A stretch of 64,000 nucleotides of DNA, taken from the NCBI RefSeq assembly GCF_024273235.1, contig NZ_JANBVH010000012.1, forward strand, positions 1-64,000. Direction: 5' to 3'. The translations under genes were made by a program, and so were the position numbers. The number at the start of each line of letters is the position of its first letter. Position 1 is the stretch's first letter. The DNA comes from Sphingomonas faeni (GTDB taxonomy: Bacteria; Pseudomonadota; Alphaproteobacteria; Sphingomonadales; Sphingomonadaceae). Shown piece by piece: positions 19,320 through 30,100 of the stretch. The notes below the pieces were generated by a model. The model ran no database searches. It was not told the origin of the DNA and was given only the letters and a program-made list of their open reading frames with translations.

Positions 19320-19385
19320 GAATAAGCCAGCGCTGCACCGGCTGCTCGGTCGATAGCTGTCATGATCGTTAAATGTATGTTGGCA

Positions 19386-19552
19386 CTACCGGCATTCGGG
19401 AGCCAGCGACTGAAAATAGCTCACGTCGCTATGCATTCTACGCATGAACCGCATCGATGGGCCGCGCAGCCAGCAGTGCGGTGTGTATTGCGTCTGGTCG
19501 TCCAAATATTTGTCAAAAGTAATGCTCTTCAAACGCAAGACACAGAAACATC
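19386..19552 (-). pseudogene. Possible gene tail cut by IS66
   Basis: On the minus strand a frame enters from the IS66 left end and reads about 55 residues (with KSITFDKYLDDQTQY and RRMHSDVSYFQSLAP) to a stop at 19,386. It may be the 3' tail of a gene truncated by the element. No family is recognised and chance openness is possible. Nothing else was seen in 19,243-19,552 besides the hairpin. Confidence 0.25.
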
Positions 19553-19638
19553 GTAAGCGCTGTTCTGCGGGCACCTTGTTGAGGGCTGCGTAAGCGCGGA
19601 CGGATCGGCCTTTCTGAAAAGCAGGGAGGCCTACAGCC

Positions 19639-20061
19639 ATGACGATGTCATGTGACGATGCTGGCACTAAGCCGGTCCGGTTCGAGGTGTTTACGGGAGC
19701 GGGCCGGCGTCGCGAGTGGGCAGACGAGACCCGGGCTCGGATTTTGGCGGAGAGCTACGCGGGGCTGGAAAGCGTCAGCGCGGTGGCCCGACGCCACGGG
19801 CTATGTCCATCGCAACTGTTCACGTGGCGGCGGGAGGCGCGGAAAGCCATTGAGGCGGCAGCGCCGGTGTTCGTGCCTGCGGTCATCGAGCCGGCTTCGG
19901 TCACCGCTGTTCCAGAGCGATCGGTCCGACGGCGTTCCCGACAGGCGCGTGCCGATGGCATGGTTGAGTTGGAGATCGATGGTGTGGCGGTGAAGATCGG
20001 GCGCGGTGCGGATGCCAGCGTCATCGCCGCGGTGATCGATGCCTTGAAGGTGTCGCGTTGA
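19639..20061 (+). CDS. tnpA: IS66 accessory protein TnpA
   Basis: 140 residues with an N-terminal helix-turn-helix (RARILAESYAGLESVSAVARRHGLCPSQLFTWRRE, about 30-66), typical of the small DNA-binding first gene of IS66 elements. The stop overlaps the tnpB start by 4 bp. Confidence 0.9.
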   Translation: MTMSCDDAGTKPVRFEVFTGAGRRREWADETRARILAESYAGLESVSAVARRHGLCPSQLFTWRREARKAIEAAAPVFVPAVIEPASVTAVPERSVRRRSRQARADGMVELEIDGVAVKIGRGADASVIAAVIDALKVSR

Positions 20062-20414
20062 TCGGTCCTGGCAGCGACGCGCGGGTCATGGTGGCGACCG
20101 CGCCGGTGGACTTTCGCAAAGGTGCGGACTCGCTCGCGGCGTTGGTGAAGGCTCAGTACGGCGCCGACCCGTTCTCGGGCGTGGTCTATGTCTTCCGTGC
20201 GAAGAAGGCGGACCGGGTCAAACTGGTCTGGTGGGACGGCACGGGTCTGTGCCTAATGGCGAAACGGCTCGAGCAGGGCGGCTTTCGTTGGCCAGGTATC
20301 CGGGACGGCGTGATCCGGCTGACGGCCGCGCAGATGGCGGTGCTGCTCGAGGGTTCAGACTGGCGCCGGGTCCATGGCGGTCGCAAGCCGGTGGCGCCGC
20401 AACTGCCCGGTTGA
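20058..20414 (+). CDS. tnpB: IS66 accessory protein TnpB (Orf2)
   Basis: 118 residues from a TTG that overlaps the tnpA stop. VDFRKGADSLAALV, VYVFRAKKADRVKLVWWD and the closing GFRWP are diagnostic of the IS66 Orf2 family. This protein is required for transposition of typical IS66 elements; its biochemical role is not settled. Confidence 0.93.
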   Translation: MIGPGSDARVMVATAPVDFRKGADSLAALVKAQYGADPFSGVVYVFRAKKADRVKLVWWDGTGLCLMAKRLEQGGFRWPGIRDGVIRLTAAQMAVLLEGSDWRRVHGGRKPVAPQLPG

Positions 20415-20447
20415 CGCCGCGCGAGCGGCCTGATTCACTGCTCCGCG

Positions 20448-22106
20448 ATGCTGCTTGAGGCTGACCTTCCATCTGATCCGCACGCTCTGCGCGCCATGCT
20501 CGTTGCGACCATGGCGCAGTTGCGATCGCACGATGAAGAACTCGCCTCGCTGCGTGCCACCAACGAGCAGAAGCAGGCGGAAATTGCCGTCCTGCAGGCG
20601 GTCGAGGCGGAGGCTCAGGCAGAGATCGTACGGCTCAGCGCCGTCAACGACCATGCCGAGGCAGAACTGGCCCGGCTGCACGACATCATCTCCGCGCTGC
20701 GTCGGCACCGCTTCGGTGCACGCTCCGAGAAGCTCGACGACGAGCAGTTGGAGATGGCGTTCGAGGATACCGAAACGGCACTTGGCGTGGTCGCCGCCAG
20801 TCTCGATGCCGTTGCGGCCACCCCGCGCGAGCCGCGCCGGCGCAAGACCAACCGCGGGCGCCTTCCCGCTCATCTGCAACGGGTCGAGCAGGTCGTCGAC
20901 ATCGAGAACAAGGCATGCGGCTGCTGCGGTGGTGCTCTGCACGTCATCGGCGATGACGTCTCCGAGCGGCTCGACGTGGTGCCCACAACCTTTCGTGTCC
21001 TCGTCACCCGCCGCCCGCGCTATGGTTGCCGTGAATGTGAGGCGGCGCCCGTGCAGGCACCGGCACCTGCGCATATCATCGACGGTGGCCTGCCCAGCGA
21101 GGCGCTCGTCGCTCAGGTGCTGGTGTCCAAATACGCCGACCACCTGCCCCTATACCGGCAGGCGCAGATCTACGCCCGGCAGGGCGTCGAACTCGACCGT
21201 TCGACGCTGGCCGACTGGACCGGGCGCGCGGCGTGGTGGCTGCGACCGCTGCGCGACCATCTGCTCGACACGCTCAAGCGCTCGGACAAACTGTTCGCCG
21301 ACGAAACCGTGGCGCCAGTGCTCGACCCGGGACGAGGCCGCACCAAGCGCGGTCAGCTATGGGCCTATGCGCGCGACGACCGACCATGGGGCGGCAGCGA
21401 CCCGCCCGCGGTCGCCTACCGTTACGCGCCCGACCGAAAGGCCGAGCAGCCTATCGAACATCTCGCCGGCTTCCGCGGCGTGCTGCAGGTCGACGGCTAT
21501 GCCGCATACGGCAAGCTCGCGCGCATCGGCGACGTGCAGCTCGCCTTCTGCTGGGCACACGTGCGTCGTCGCTTCTTCGAGCAGGCAGCGAGCGGGACGT
21601 CGCCGGTCGCAACCGACGTTCTCGCGCGCATCGCGCAGCTCTATGCCGTTGAGGCCGACATCCGTGGTCAGTCGGCCGAGGCACGCCGGGCCGTCCGGCA
21701 GGAACGCAGCCGGGTCATCATCGACGACCTTCACCGCGTGCTTGAGATGCGGCTCGGTCAGATCAGCCGCAAGGGTGGCCTCGCCGAAGCCATCCGCTAT
21801 GCACTGAGCCACTGGGACGGCCTCTGCCAGTTCCTCGACGACGGACGCGTCGAACTGGATTCCAACACCGTCGAGCGCAGCATCCGGCCGCTGACGCTCA
21901 ACCGCAAGAACGCGCTTTTTGCAGGCTCCGACGACGGCGGAGACAACTGGGCGGTTATCGCCTCGCTTATCGAAACCGCCAAATTGAACCGCGTCGACCC
22001 ACAGGCCTGGCTCGCCGACACCCTGAAGCGTCTCGCCAACGGCCACCGTATCAATGCCATCGGCGACCTTATGCCATGGGCCTACGCCGCCCGCGTGGTA
22101 AGTTAA
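20448..22106 (+). CDS. tnpC: IS66 transposase TnpC
   Basis: 552 residues, the usual size. N-terminal coiled coil (about 20-90), Cys zinc-binding segment (CGCCGGAL, then YGCRECE), and the DDE domain: ADETVAPVLDPG, VLQVDGYAAYGKL and DSNTVERSIRPL supply D, D and E. The frame is intact, so the element could still be active. The stop lies just inside the right terminal repeat. Confidence 0.95.
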   Translation: MLLEADLPSDPHALRAMLVATMAQLRSHDEELASLRATNEQKQAEIAVLQAVEAEAQAEIVRLSAVNDHAEAELARLHDIISALRRHRFGARSEKLDDEQLEMAFEDTETALGVVAASLDAVAATPREPRRRKTNRGRLPAHLQRVEQVVDIENKACGCCGGALHVIGDDVSERLDVVPTTFRVLVTRRPRYGCRECEAAPVQAPAPAHIIDGGLPSEALVAQVLVSKYADHLPLYRQAQIYARQGVELDRSTLADWTGRAAWWLRPLRDHLLDTLKRSDKLFADETVAPVLDPGRGRTKRGQLWAYARDDRPWGGSDPPAVAYRYAPDRKAEQPIEHLAGFRGVLQVDGYAAYGKLARIGDVQLAFCWAHVRRRFFEQAASGTSPVATDVLARIAQLYAVEADIRGQSAEARRAVRQERSRVIIDDLHRVLEMRLGQISRKGGLAEAIRYALSHWDGLCQFLDDGRVELDSNTVERSIRPLTLNRKNALFAGSDDGGDNWAVIASLIETAKLNRVDPQAWLADTLKRLANGHRINAIGDLMPWAYAARVVS

Positions 22107-22116
22107 CAGCGCTTAC

Positions 22117-22897
22117 TCTCAAGCAGCATGTCAGTCAGATTTACCGCTTCGCGATTCCGCAGGGCTGGGCTGACAGGGATCCGGCCGAGCATCTGAGCGA
22201 CCTGCTCAAGCCCAAGCCTCGCACCCGGCATATGGCCAGGGTTGGTATAGACGAGCTGCCGCTGCTCGTTCGCGCGATTGACCGCTATGATGGTGATGAG
22301 ACGCCGAAAAGGCGCGCGGTCACCCGCGGGGCATTGTTGTTCACGCTGCTCACCTGGGCGCGAACGAACGAAACGCGGCTGGCGACATGGGATGAGTTCG
22401 CGGGGCTGGGTACCACTGACCCGATCTGGCGGGTGCCTCCTGCGCGCATGAAGATGCAACGCGAGCATATTGTGCCGCTTGCACCGGCCGTCGTGGCGCT
22501 GCTGGCCGAACTGCGGAGGCTGAGTGCAGGGACCTATGTCTTTGCCGGCGACAAGCTTGGGAAACCCATCTCCCAGAATACCATGATCTACGGTTGCTAC
22601 CGGATGGGCTATCGCGGGCGTCAGACCGTCCACGGATTTCGCGGGATCGCGTCGACATGGGCCAATGAGGCCGAATGCTACCGCCCCGACTGGATCGAGA
22701 TGGCGCTCGCGCATGCGGAACGCGACGATGTGAGGGGGGCTTACAACAGTGCGCTCTACCTATCCCCGCGTAGGCGGATGCTTCAGTCCTGGGCGGACAT
22801 CGTCATAGGGATGATCGACGCCGTGCCGGACCAAGACGCTGCTCCGATCTCGGCGAAAATCGCTGCCGAAGCGTGCTCGTGGCATGAGCGTATTTGA
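22117..22897 (+). pseudogene. Tyrosine recombinase (P4-type integrase), 5' part missing at IS66
   Basis: About 260 residues continue in frame from the IS66 right end (LKQHVSQIYRFAIPQGWADRDP) to a normal stop. All catalytic parts are present: Arg in TWARTNETRLATWDE, the HGFRG box, the second His in LAHAERDDVRGAY, and the nucleophile Tyr shortly after. The DNA-arm-binding N-terminus, about 100-150 residues in this family, is missing and is not found left of the IS66, so the protein is presumably dead. Such integrases insert genomic islands, usually at tRNA genes; this one probably brought the DNA to its right. Confidence 0.85.
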
Positions 22898-23262
22898 ATG
22901 TGGACCGTCCGCATTTCGGCAAAACTGGTGGAAAGCGGCCTGTCCGCTTTCAGGCAACCCACCGCGGTAAGCTGCCGTTCGTTCAGCAGAGGGGGGCAGG
23001 GGCCACGGCCGCCCGTCGAATGGTGGATAACGGCACGGCCGCTTTGGAGCGCCAAGCCAGCGTAAGCAGACGTTCGTTCACGTAGCGCGATGACCTCATG
23101 GTCTTCATGGCCCGCACCTGTTTGCCCAAGGCCGCGTGGGCTCGCGGTGCTGGCGAGGTCATCCTGCGATTCGTAGAGCTGACCGTGCCGGTCATTTGGC
23201 CTATAGGTGTCGTACCACTTCCTGCGGGGGCAGCCACATTGCCGGCACCACCGGCCTGAGGT
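22898..23262. other. 365-bp gap with short direct and inverted repeats
   Basis: No convincing gene. A perfect 8-bp hairpin (GAAAGCGG at 22,931-22,938; CCGCTTTC at 22,944-22,951) and two imperfect copies of a segment ending in CGTTCGTTCA, about 100 bp apart, are visible. The text resembles short intergenic repeats that are scattered in sphingomonad genomes, but I cannot confirm this here. Confidence 0.4.
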
Positions 23263-24153
23263 TCACCTGTTCCTTGCCGAATATCTTTGGAAGGCGGTTA
23301 TCTCGTTCACGGACGGGATCGATCGCGAACCCAGGATCTCCGTCTTGAGGAACGCGATTTCGGTTTCAACTCTGGCTTCGTCGACGTCGATGCGCCACGC
23401 GCGCGGGCCAACGGCAGCGTCCGTGTTCCATCGGTAACCGCGCTGTTTGAGAACCTCCTTTGTCTCAAACGGCGCCCCTTCTGCAAAAATTCGCCAGGTC
23501 GGCTGACGCGCTACCTCCAGAAGCCTGTCGAGAACCGTTCGACCGCTGACGGGCAATGTCATGGTGGTCAGCGCAATGCCTGCATTGCAGTCGTCGACGG
23601 CGCGGTGCGCGTCGAAGAAATATGAAAATCTCGAGAGCAGATCCGACAGTCGACGGCCTTCGATGCCTTCCTCTTTCCACGGTACGTCGCACATCGTGCA
23701 CGCCCACGGCTTTGCAGCGAACACTGACGAGATCCTTTCCGCGAATGGGCGATCGAAAGCGGCGTTGTGCGCGATTATGATCGCGGCCTGCGCGGCGAAC
23801 ATCTCGATGGCGGAGACATCGAGTTTGTGACCGGCAACGTGGGCGTCCGAGAGTCCGGTTATGGCGGTTATCTCTGAAGGGATGGCTTCCGTTGGTTCGT
23901 TGAACTGATGGAGTGGTTCGCGAACGGCGACCACCCTGCCATCCGGCGTATATTCGAATGGCACCATCGCGAACTCGATCGGTTCGTTCAGCACGGGGTT
24001 GAGACCTGTGCTCTCGATGTCGAGGAAGATGCCGCACCTGGTTGGAGTGCCGAGGTTCTCCGCAAGCTGCCGAGGCAGATCGAGCCTGCGGAGCACACGG
24101 TATTTGCCGCTCGCCTCAAGCTCTCGCACGACGCTTTCAGGATCATCAATCAT
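23263..24153 (-). CDS. DnaQ-like (DEDDh) 3'-5' exonuclease
   Basis: 296 residues from the ATG at 24,153, which has AGGGG six bases upstream; a TTG six bases earlier is less likely. Exo I LDIESTG gives D45 and E47; Exo II AHNAAFDRPF gives D134; Exo III HRAVDD gives H183 and D188, so the site is complete for metal-dependent 3'-5' nuclease action. A C-terminal domain of about 100 residues (FETKEVLKQRGYRWN, RAWRIDV) is not part of polymerase epsilon subunits but recurs in stand-alone DnaQ-like nucleases. It begins 31 bp after the primase-RT-nitrilase gene and is surely co-transcribed, so trimming of nucleic acid made or bound by that enzyme is the obvious inference. Confidence 0.88.
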   Translation of the reverse strand: MIDDPESVVRELEASGKYRVLRRLDLPRQLAENLGTPTRCGIFLDIESTGLNPVLNEPIEFAMVPFEYTPDGRVVAVREPLHQFNEPTEAIPSEITAITGLSDAHVAGHKLDVSAIEMFAAQAAIIIAHNAAFDRPFAERISSVFAAKPWACTMCDVPWKEEGIEGRRLSDLLSRFSYFFDAHRAVDDCNAGIALTTMTLPVSGRTVLDRLLEVARQPTWRIFAEGAPFETKEVLKQRGYRWNTDAAVGPRAWRIDVDEARVETEIAFLKTEILGSRSIPSVNEITAFQRYSARNR

Positions 24154-24184
24154 TTTCAACCCCTAGCACTAGTCCGTCAGCCGT

Positions 24185-27100
24185 TCAGCCCGCCTCTCGA
24201 CGTGGGTCGTCCTCCATCGATGCGGGTACCGCGAGGACCGGCCGGTCAGATGTAAGCGCATCTTCTTCGCCTGCGGGCTGCGCCAGCATCCGGGGATCGG
24301 GCTGCCAGCGATCGTCGACGTAGATCCAGTCCACGAGGACAGGTAGCGGCGAGAACGGGGGGAATTTGTAACGTTCATCCGCGAACGACGCGGTTCGCTT
24401 GACCATCCATGAAGGATCGTCGACGAACTGCTCCAGCAGCAGCAAGGCATTACGGGTAGCATCTATGGCGCCAATGTAGTTCGCCGACGGGGATGTTGCA
24501 GGATTTGCCACATTCCCGACGGAACGCCACGAACCCTCAGCCTGCAGGGCGGCTAGAAGGACGTACGCGGCTTCTTCAAAGATCTTCTCGAACCCGTTCA
24601 CCGCCTTTTTGCGAACTCGGCGATCCTTATGCGGATAGTCGCCCGCAGCCTCACCCCCGCGTCCCCGTTCTGTCGCAAAAATCATCGGCAGATGCGCCAC
24701 GAGCTTCAATGCCTTGGTCTGGTAGTGCGGAGTCGGTTTCTGCTCGGTCGTTCGAAGCAGGTCCAGATCGGCGATGACGATGGCCGACTCGTTTTTACCT
24801 AGTGGTCCGCTATGTTTGCTGCTGCCGAGCTGAAATACGCCGGGAGACTTAGAGCCGTAGGGCGTGCGGATTGCTTCGGTGATCTTCCAGCCGTCCAGGC
24901 CGACGAAGGCGCTCTGGCCACATCCATATGGTGGGGACACTGCATTGCAGAATGCCGTTACCAGGCCCGTCGCGAGATACTGGTTTTGCCCGAATATGTG
25001 ATAATCCGCGGAGCGGGCGGTCATCGCCGGCAGGACGACGAGCGTACGCTGAAGCTTCTTTCCTCGCGCGAGTTTGTCATGTGGATCCCCGACTACCGTC
25101 AATGGATTTCGGTACGCGGTCCATCTGGCGAACTCGTAGATGTCGTTGCTGAGATATTCGAATGGCGCCAGACTGCTATTCGGAAGTTGATAGCGGCGCG
25201 CGAGTTCGTGATTTTCCTCTATGACGCCAACGAAATTCGCGCTGCTCGCATGTGGAAACATTTCCGAGCAAATGAGCTCGAGCGTAAAAGTGCCGATGTC
25301 GAAGGGATCCGTCACATTGTCCAATTGCGGAGACCAGGACATGTTTAGAGGCGGTCTGATCAGTTCGCCGGCCGCCGCGGAAGGATATCGTTTCTGTCGA
25401 ACGAAATGCGCGGAATCGATCCCTTGCCCGTCCTTGCTCTCCACAGTTCGAAGGCACGACAGGAGGGCGGTATGCGCCTCCCATCGGTCGCGGCCGGCGG
25501 GTGCTGTCGCGAGGTCCGCCGTCACGAACGGCACCAGTGCATTTGGCAGATAGTTTCGGTCGAGCTGGGTGCCCGATGGCACCCGAAACGTGCCCGACCA
25601 GATTGTAACGGGTAGCGCCATCGCTCGAATGCGCCGCGCCAGCCAGTTGACCGTTTCGGGGCGGACGCTGTATTCCGGAAGTACGATCCCCTCGACCTTA
25701 AACTGCTTACAAACCTCGAGAACCTCTTTTAGAATCGCGCGCCGTCTAAACTCGGTCGTCGATACGAACACGCCGCCTTTTTTGATTTTTCCGTTGGCGG
25801 CAACGATGCTGCTCGCCGGGGCCAGCAATCCTTCAAGTTTGCCGTCTCCGTCTCCAGGCGAGGAGTACGTCTCCGCAACGTCCCACTGCACGATGGCCAG
25901 TCGGCGTGCGGTTAAGCTCTTGTCCTTTCCTCGGGCTGTCCACGACGAGCGTTGAATTCTCCGAAGCGATTCGAGCGGCGGAATTCCGAGGTCGTCCGCG
26001 TCTGTCGGTTGCACCGACGCTGGCGTTGGAGCAGGCGTCGATCCTGCTGCGTCCGTTTCCGTATCCGCTCGTGGCTCCCCTCCGATCTCGATCGCTGGCG
26101 TTTCGGTGCGCTCCAGGTTTGATGAGGACCCGCGCGGACCGGCATCGAACGGATCCCCTCCCTGAATTGATGTTGGGGAAGTCGCTGCCGTGTTTGGGAA
26201 CTCGCCATGCTCCCCAAAGACGGCATCGGCGAGCTGCCGCGAGATGAGGTGCATGCCGAGCACCTGATCTTCGCGCCTGCTCACCGAATAGCGGAAGCGC
26301 ATTCGGCTCCCCACGGAGTGGGCCTCGGTCGCCGTGCCTCGCTCCCCGCGCGAGTGGGCGATGTCGACCTGCCAGTCCGCCAGGCTCTGCGAGCTTCCGT
26401 CCGCCAGTCGCATGACCGCTCGATCGGATTGCGACTCGCCGGTGCGGGGGTTCGACCAGGATTCCTCGTTGGTCACGTCGAGACGAGCGCATTCGGTCAG
26501 CGTGCGCAGCACGGCGGCGAGATCGCTCGGCTTGTTTCGTCCCAACTCCTGGAATGCGCCCCACGGCCACTCCTCGTCTGTTTCCGGAGTTTCGCACGTG
26601 CTGGCGAAAAACCCGATGAGTTCGCAGAGTGCGGTCTCGGCTTGGGCGAGCCTGGTCGCATCCATCGGCCAAAGACGGGGTCTCAGGCGTTCTCGGCTCT
26701 GGCGCAAGGGCGCCACCTGAAGGAGGATCGCGACCAGAACCGCCCAGCCCGTCGGCGCGATGCGGTCGCGCAGCGCACCGAGGCCACCTTTGCGTCCGAG
26801 CACGATCTGGCTGAATGTCTTGAGCAGCGTGCGCGCCTGGCCATCCAGGCTGAGATCGACATCGCTGCCGTCTGCATCGACGAGGATCACGTCGAGCCCG
26901 ACGAGATCGCTCAACCATGAAGGCTCGAGCCCACACTGCTCCAACTGCTCGATTGCTTCGCGCGGCAGGCCGCTTGTCAGTTCGAACGCCAGCGCCCGGA
27001 TATCGGCCACGGCGGCGAGAATACCCACCCCAAGCGAAAGGTTCACGAGCGGAGGAACAGCGCTGCGGGCGACACCGGGGATATGGTCGGCGATTTTGAC

Positions 27101-30100
27101 ACTTATGGTTTGCCATGCTGCGGCACTTCTCCGGTATGGAAGCGGCGCGTCGATCGTGCCCGGCCAGAGCTTCACGGCCTCGGGAAGACTTCGCGTCAGT
27201 CGGCGGGAGGAGCTGACCATGAGCGCCGCGGGCTGCCCGGGCGTTCCGAGATTGACGTCCGAGTTGATCCTCTCGCTCATGTACATGCCCTCGGCCATCG
27301 CCGCGACGAGATAGGCTGCGTGGCTTGCGGGGGATTGGGAGGCGTCGAAATGCTCGAGAAGGCTTAGTGCTCGTTCGACTCGGGTTGGTATTGGTTTCTC
27401 GGCAGTGACATCGCCGGCGCCCCATCGATCTGCGCCGGAAAGCTTTGGCAGCACTCGAACCACGATCGCCTCGCGGCGCTGGATGTCGCGGTGAAGTTTT
27501 GTAAGTGCGTCGGCATCGATGCCAGGCTCCTCATCTGTCGCCAGATTGGCGCGCTCGCAGACATCGCGGACGGCCCAGCCATATCGCCAGTAGTCGGCGC
27601 CGTCGAAGAAGACCTTCTTCGCGCCAAGCGAGGTGCCGGCGCGGACGAACGCGAGGCTATCGACGCTGTCGCGCGATGCGTCCCAGCTGATGAGCTTTAT
27701 GGCAGTGAGATCCTCAGCTTCCGACGCCATTCTGACGAAGAACGAGAATGCTGTGGGTACAGGTACGCGACCGTCCACGGTCAACAAGGATGCGGCGAAC
27801 GCCGGAAAGCCCGCGCGGTAGACGGTGGCTATCGCGCCGGGAGTCCATTCTCGTTTCATCAGGAACAGAGGCGCGTAGTCGCCCGGAAGATCTGAGACCC
27901 TCAGTCGTATCCCGGGGACGGACTGGGTGCTGGCGTCCGTCCAGTTCGTCCCGACCGGCGCCGCATCTGCCCCTTCGGCGGTGGCCAGAAGCAATCTGTT
28001 CTCATCGCACCAAAGCATGATTCCAGAAGTCTCGAGACCTGGCGGCGAGGGCAGTGGCACGGCGTTGGAGGTGTTTGCTATGAGGTGCATCAACCTGGGC
28101 CGCCGCGCTGCGACGTCCGCGAAGTTCGCGTAGGTGATGTTGACCAGTGTTGCTGCGGCATCGAGCTCGATGGCCTGCGCCGAATGGGAGACGTGAGAAC
28201 CGGTGTCTGAGGGTGTCCACACCCGCATGATCAAGCTTGTCAGACTGGCGATCGGGCTGAGCTCCTCGGCGACTGCGGCGTCGTAGGGGATGGGTTCCTC
28301 GTCCGCCCCGTGGGATGCGACACGCTGAAGCGCGACGATCGTTCGGTTGAGGTTGGCAAACGCGGCATCTGTCTTGGATTGTCCCTGCAGGATGCTTGGC
28401 GGTGCCGCCGGGGCGAACGCAGGATCGAACTTGACGAGTGAAAGGCGCAGTCCCTCCGGAAGTGGTTGCCTACCTTCTCCCGACCAAAAATGCGGGCTGA
28501 CCCGAGCGAACCCAAACGGCTTGGCCTTGTCTAGCAATCGCTGTGCCGCCAGGCATGCGATGATCGCCGTCTGACATCTGATGTCGAACCGGTTAAGCAG
28601 AAGCGCTATCTTCGGACCGCCCAGCACGTGGCTGGCGAGCGGCGTGAAAACGTCGTCGAGAACATTTGCGGACAGCCGCAGGAGAATTGCCGCAACTTGC
28701 TCCGACGCTTCCTCGGCCAGTGTGTTCATGTGCGTGGATGATCGTAAGGCCCGATCCAGACCTTCGAGGCAGGCCAGTCCGATATCGAGAGCCTTCTCAC
28801 TGCCGGCCAAAAGTGCCGTTTGGGGTTCGGCTTGTAGGAGCATGGACCAGAAGGCATCCGCGAGGGATTGCCCGTCGTCAACGTCAGGTCTGTTCGCGGC
28901 GAGACACCAAAGACGTCGATAGGCGCTGGCTCGATCGCTGAACCGTATGTCCGGGGCGCTGAGCGCCATGCCTAACCGGACAAGACTTGTGTCGGCGTTC
29001 GCGGGATCATCCAGCTCAGGATCGAAGAGTAAACCGAGGGCGGTTTTCCGGTCGATCTCGCCCGCATCCGCAAGGGGGTCCATCGCGTCTGTGTTAGGCA
29101 GGTCAGCAAGTGGTCCCGAAAAACCGAAACCGGCTCTGTTGTCAGTCAGCCAGGCCCGCGCCTCAGCGCGGGTCATCGGCGGCGGGGTCACATTCTTACG
29201 ATTGAGCGTAAGCCCCTTCAGCGCAAGCCACGCCTCTACCTTTCGCCTCAAGGCGTTCGCCGTCTCGAGATCGCGACAGATCAGAACGACGTCGTCCACA
29301 TACCGCGCATATGCAGCGGCACACCTTGGCGGCGCGTCGTCGCTCGTACTTCCGCGATCGACCCTGGCCAGCTGATCGATCTCAGCTTCCATCATGTCGT
29401 CTAGGTCGAACAAGGCAATGTTCGCTAGATAGGCGGAAAGGTCGGGGCCCTGCGGAATGCCGAGCCGCTGGTCATGAATCTTGGACTTGCCCGTTTCGGG
29501 ATCGAGGTAGCTTAGGCCAAAACTATGATTGAGGAGGAAACCGGTGACGGCTTCGGCACGGCCTGCCGTGCTGTGACCCGCATCTGGCCTTAGCATCGGA
29601 GCGAATCCAGGTGTGTCGTCATCTGCCGCGGGAAGAAGATTGAGCGCGTGCTCGAGCGGCCCCACCAATGCGCCCGAGACGACGTCCCGCCTGACGTTGT
29701 CGTAGAACCCGGTTATGTCGAGGCGGAGGATCTGCAACTCCTCGTGTTCGAAGCGCTTGATCCTGTCATCGAGGAAATCGACGAATGACCGCCAGCATTC
29801 GAAGTAAGGGCGGAAGATGCCCTCGCGTCGAGGCGGACGTTCTCCGTTCACGATGTCCATGTCGATTTGATATGCGAAGCTCAGGGAAGTGCGTTCGCCA
29901 GTGGATCCAGTCCGGTAGAGGGCCTTGGCGGCACCACGTTCCGGTGCGTATCGGACAGCCGGGATCATCTCCGCGAATGACTGGCAGTCGAGGCGATCCC
30001 TGAGCAACTCGAGCATCACATATTGCTGGAGTAGGGCATCCTCCGCCACGGGGCCGGATTTGAGTCGGTAGCGATCATCTCCCTTGGGGAGTGATCGGGA

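Larger units (their letters stand above)
19553..22116 (+). mobile_element. IS66-family insertion sequence, complete
   Basis: The ends carry the IS66-type inverted repeat GTAAGCGCTGTT (19,553-19,564) and its complement AACAGCGCTTAC (22,105-22,116). Inside are tnpA, tnpB and tnpC in the standard order, all intact, giving a 2,564-bp element. IS66 elements normally make an 8-bp target duplication; the flanks here (GAAACATC on the left, TCTCAAGC on the right) differ, so the element has not stayed in a simple insertion context. Confidence 0.93.
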
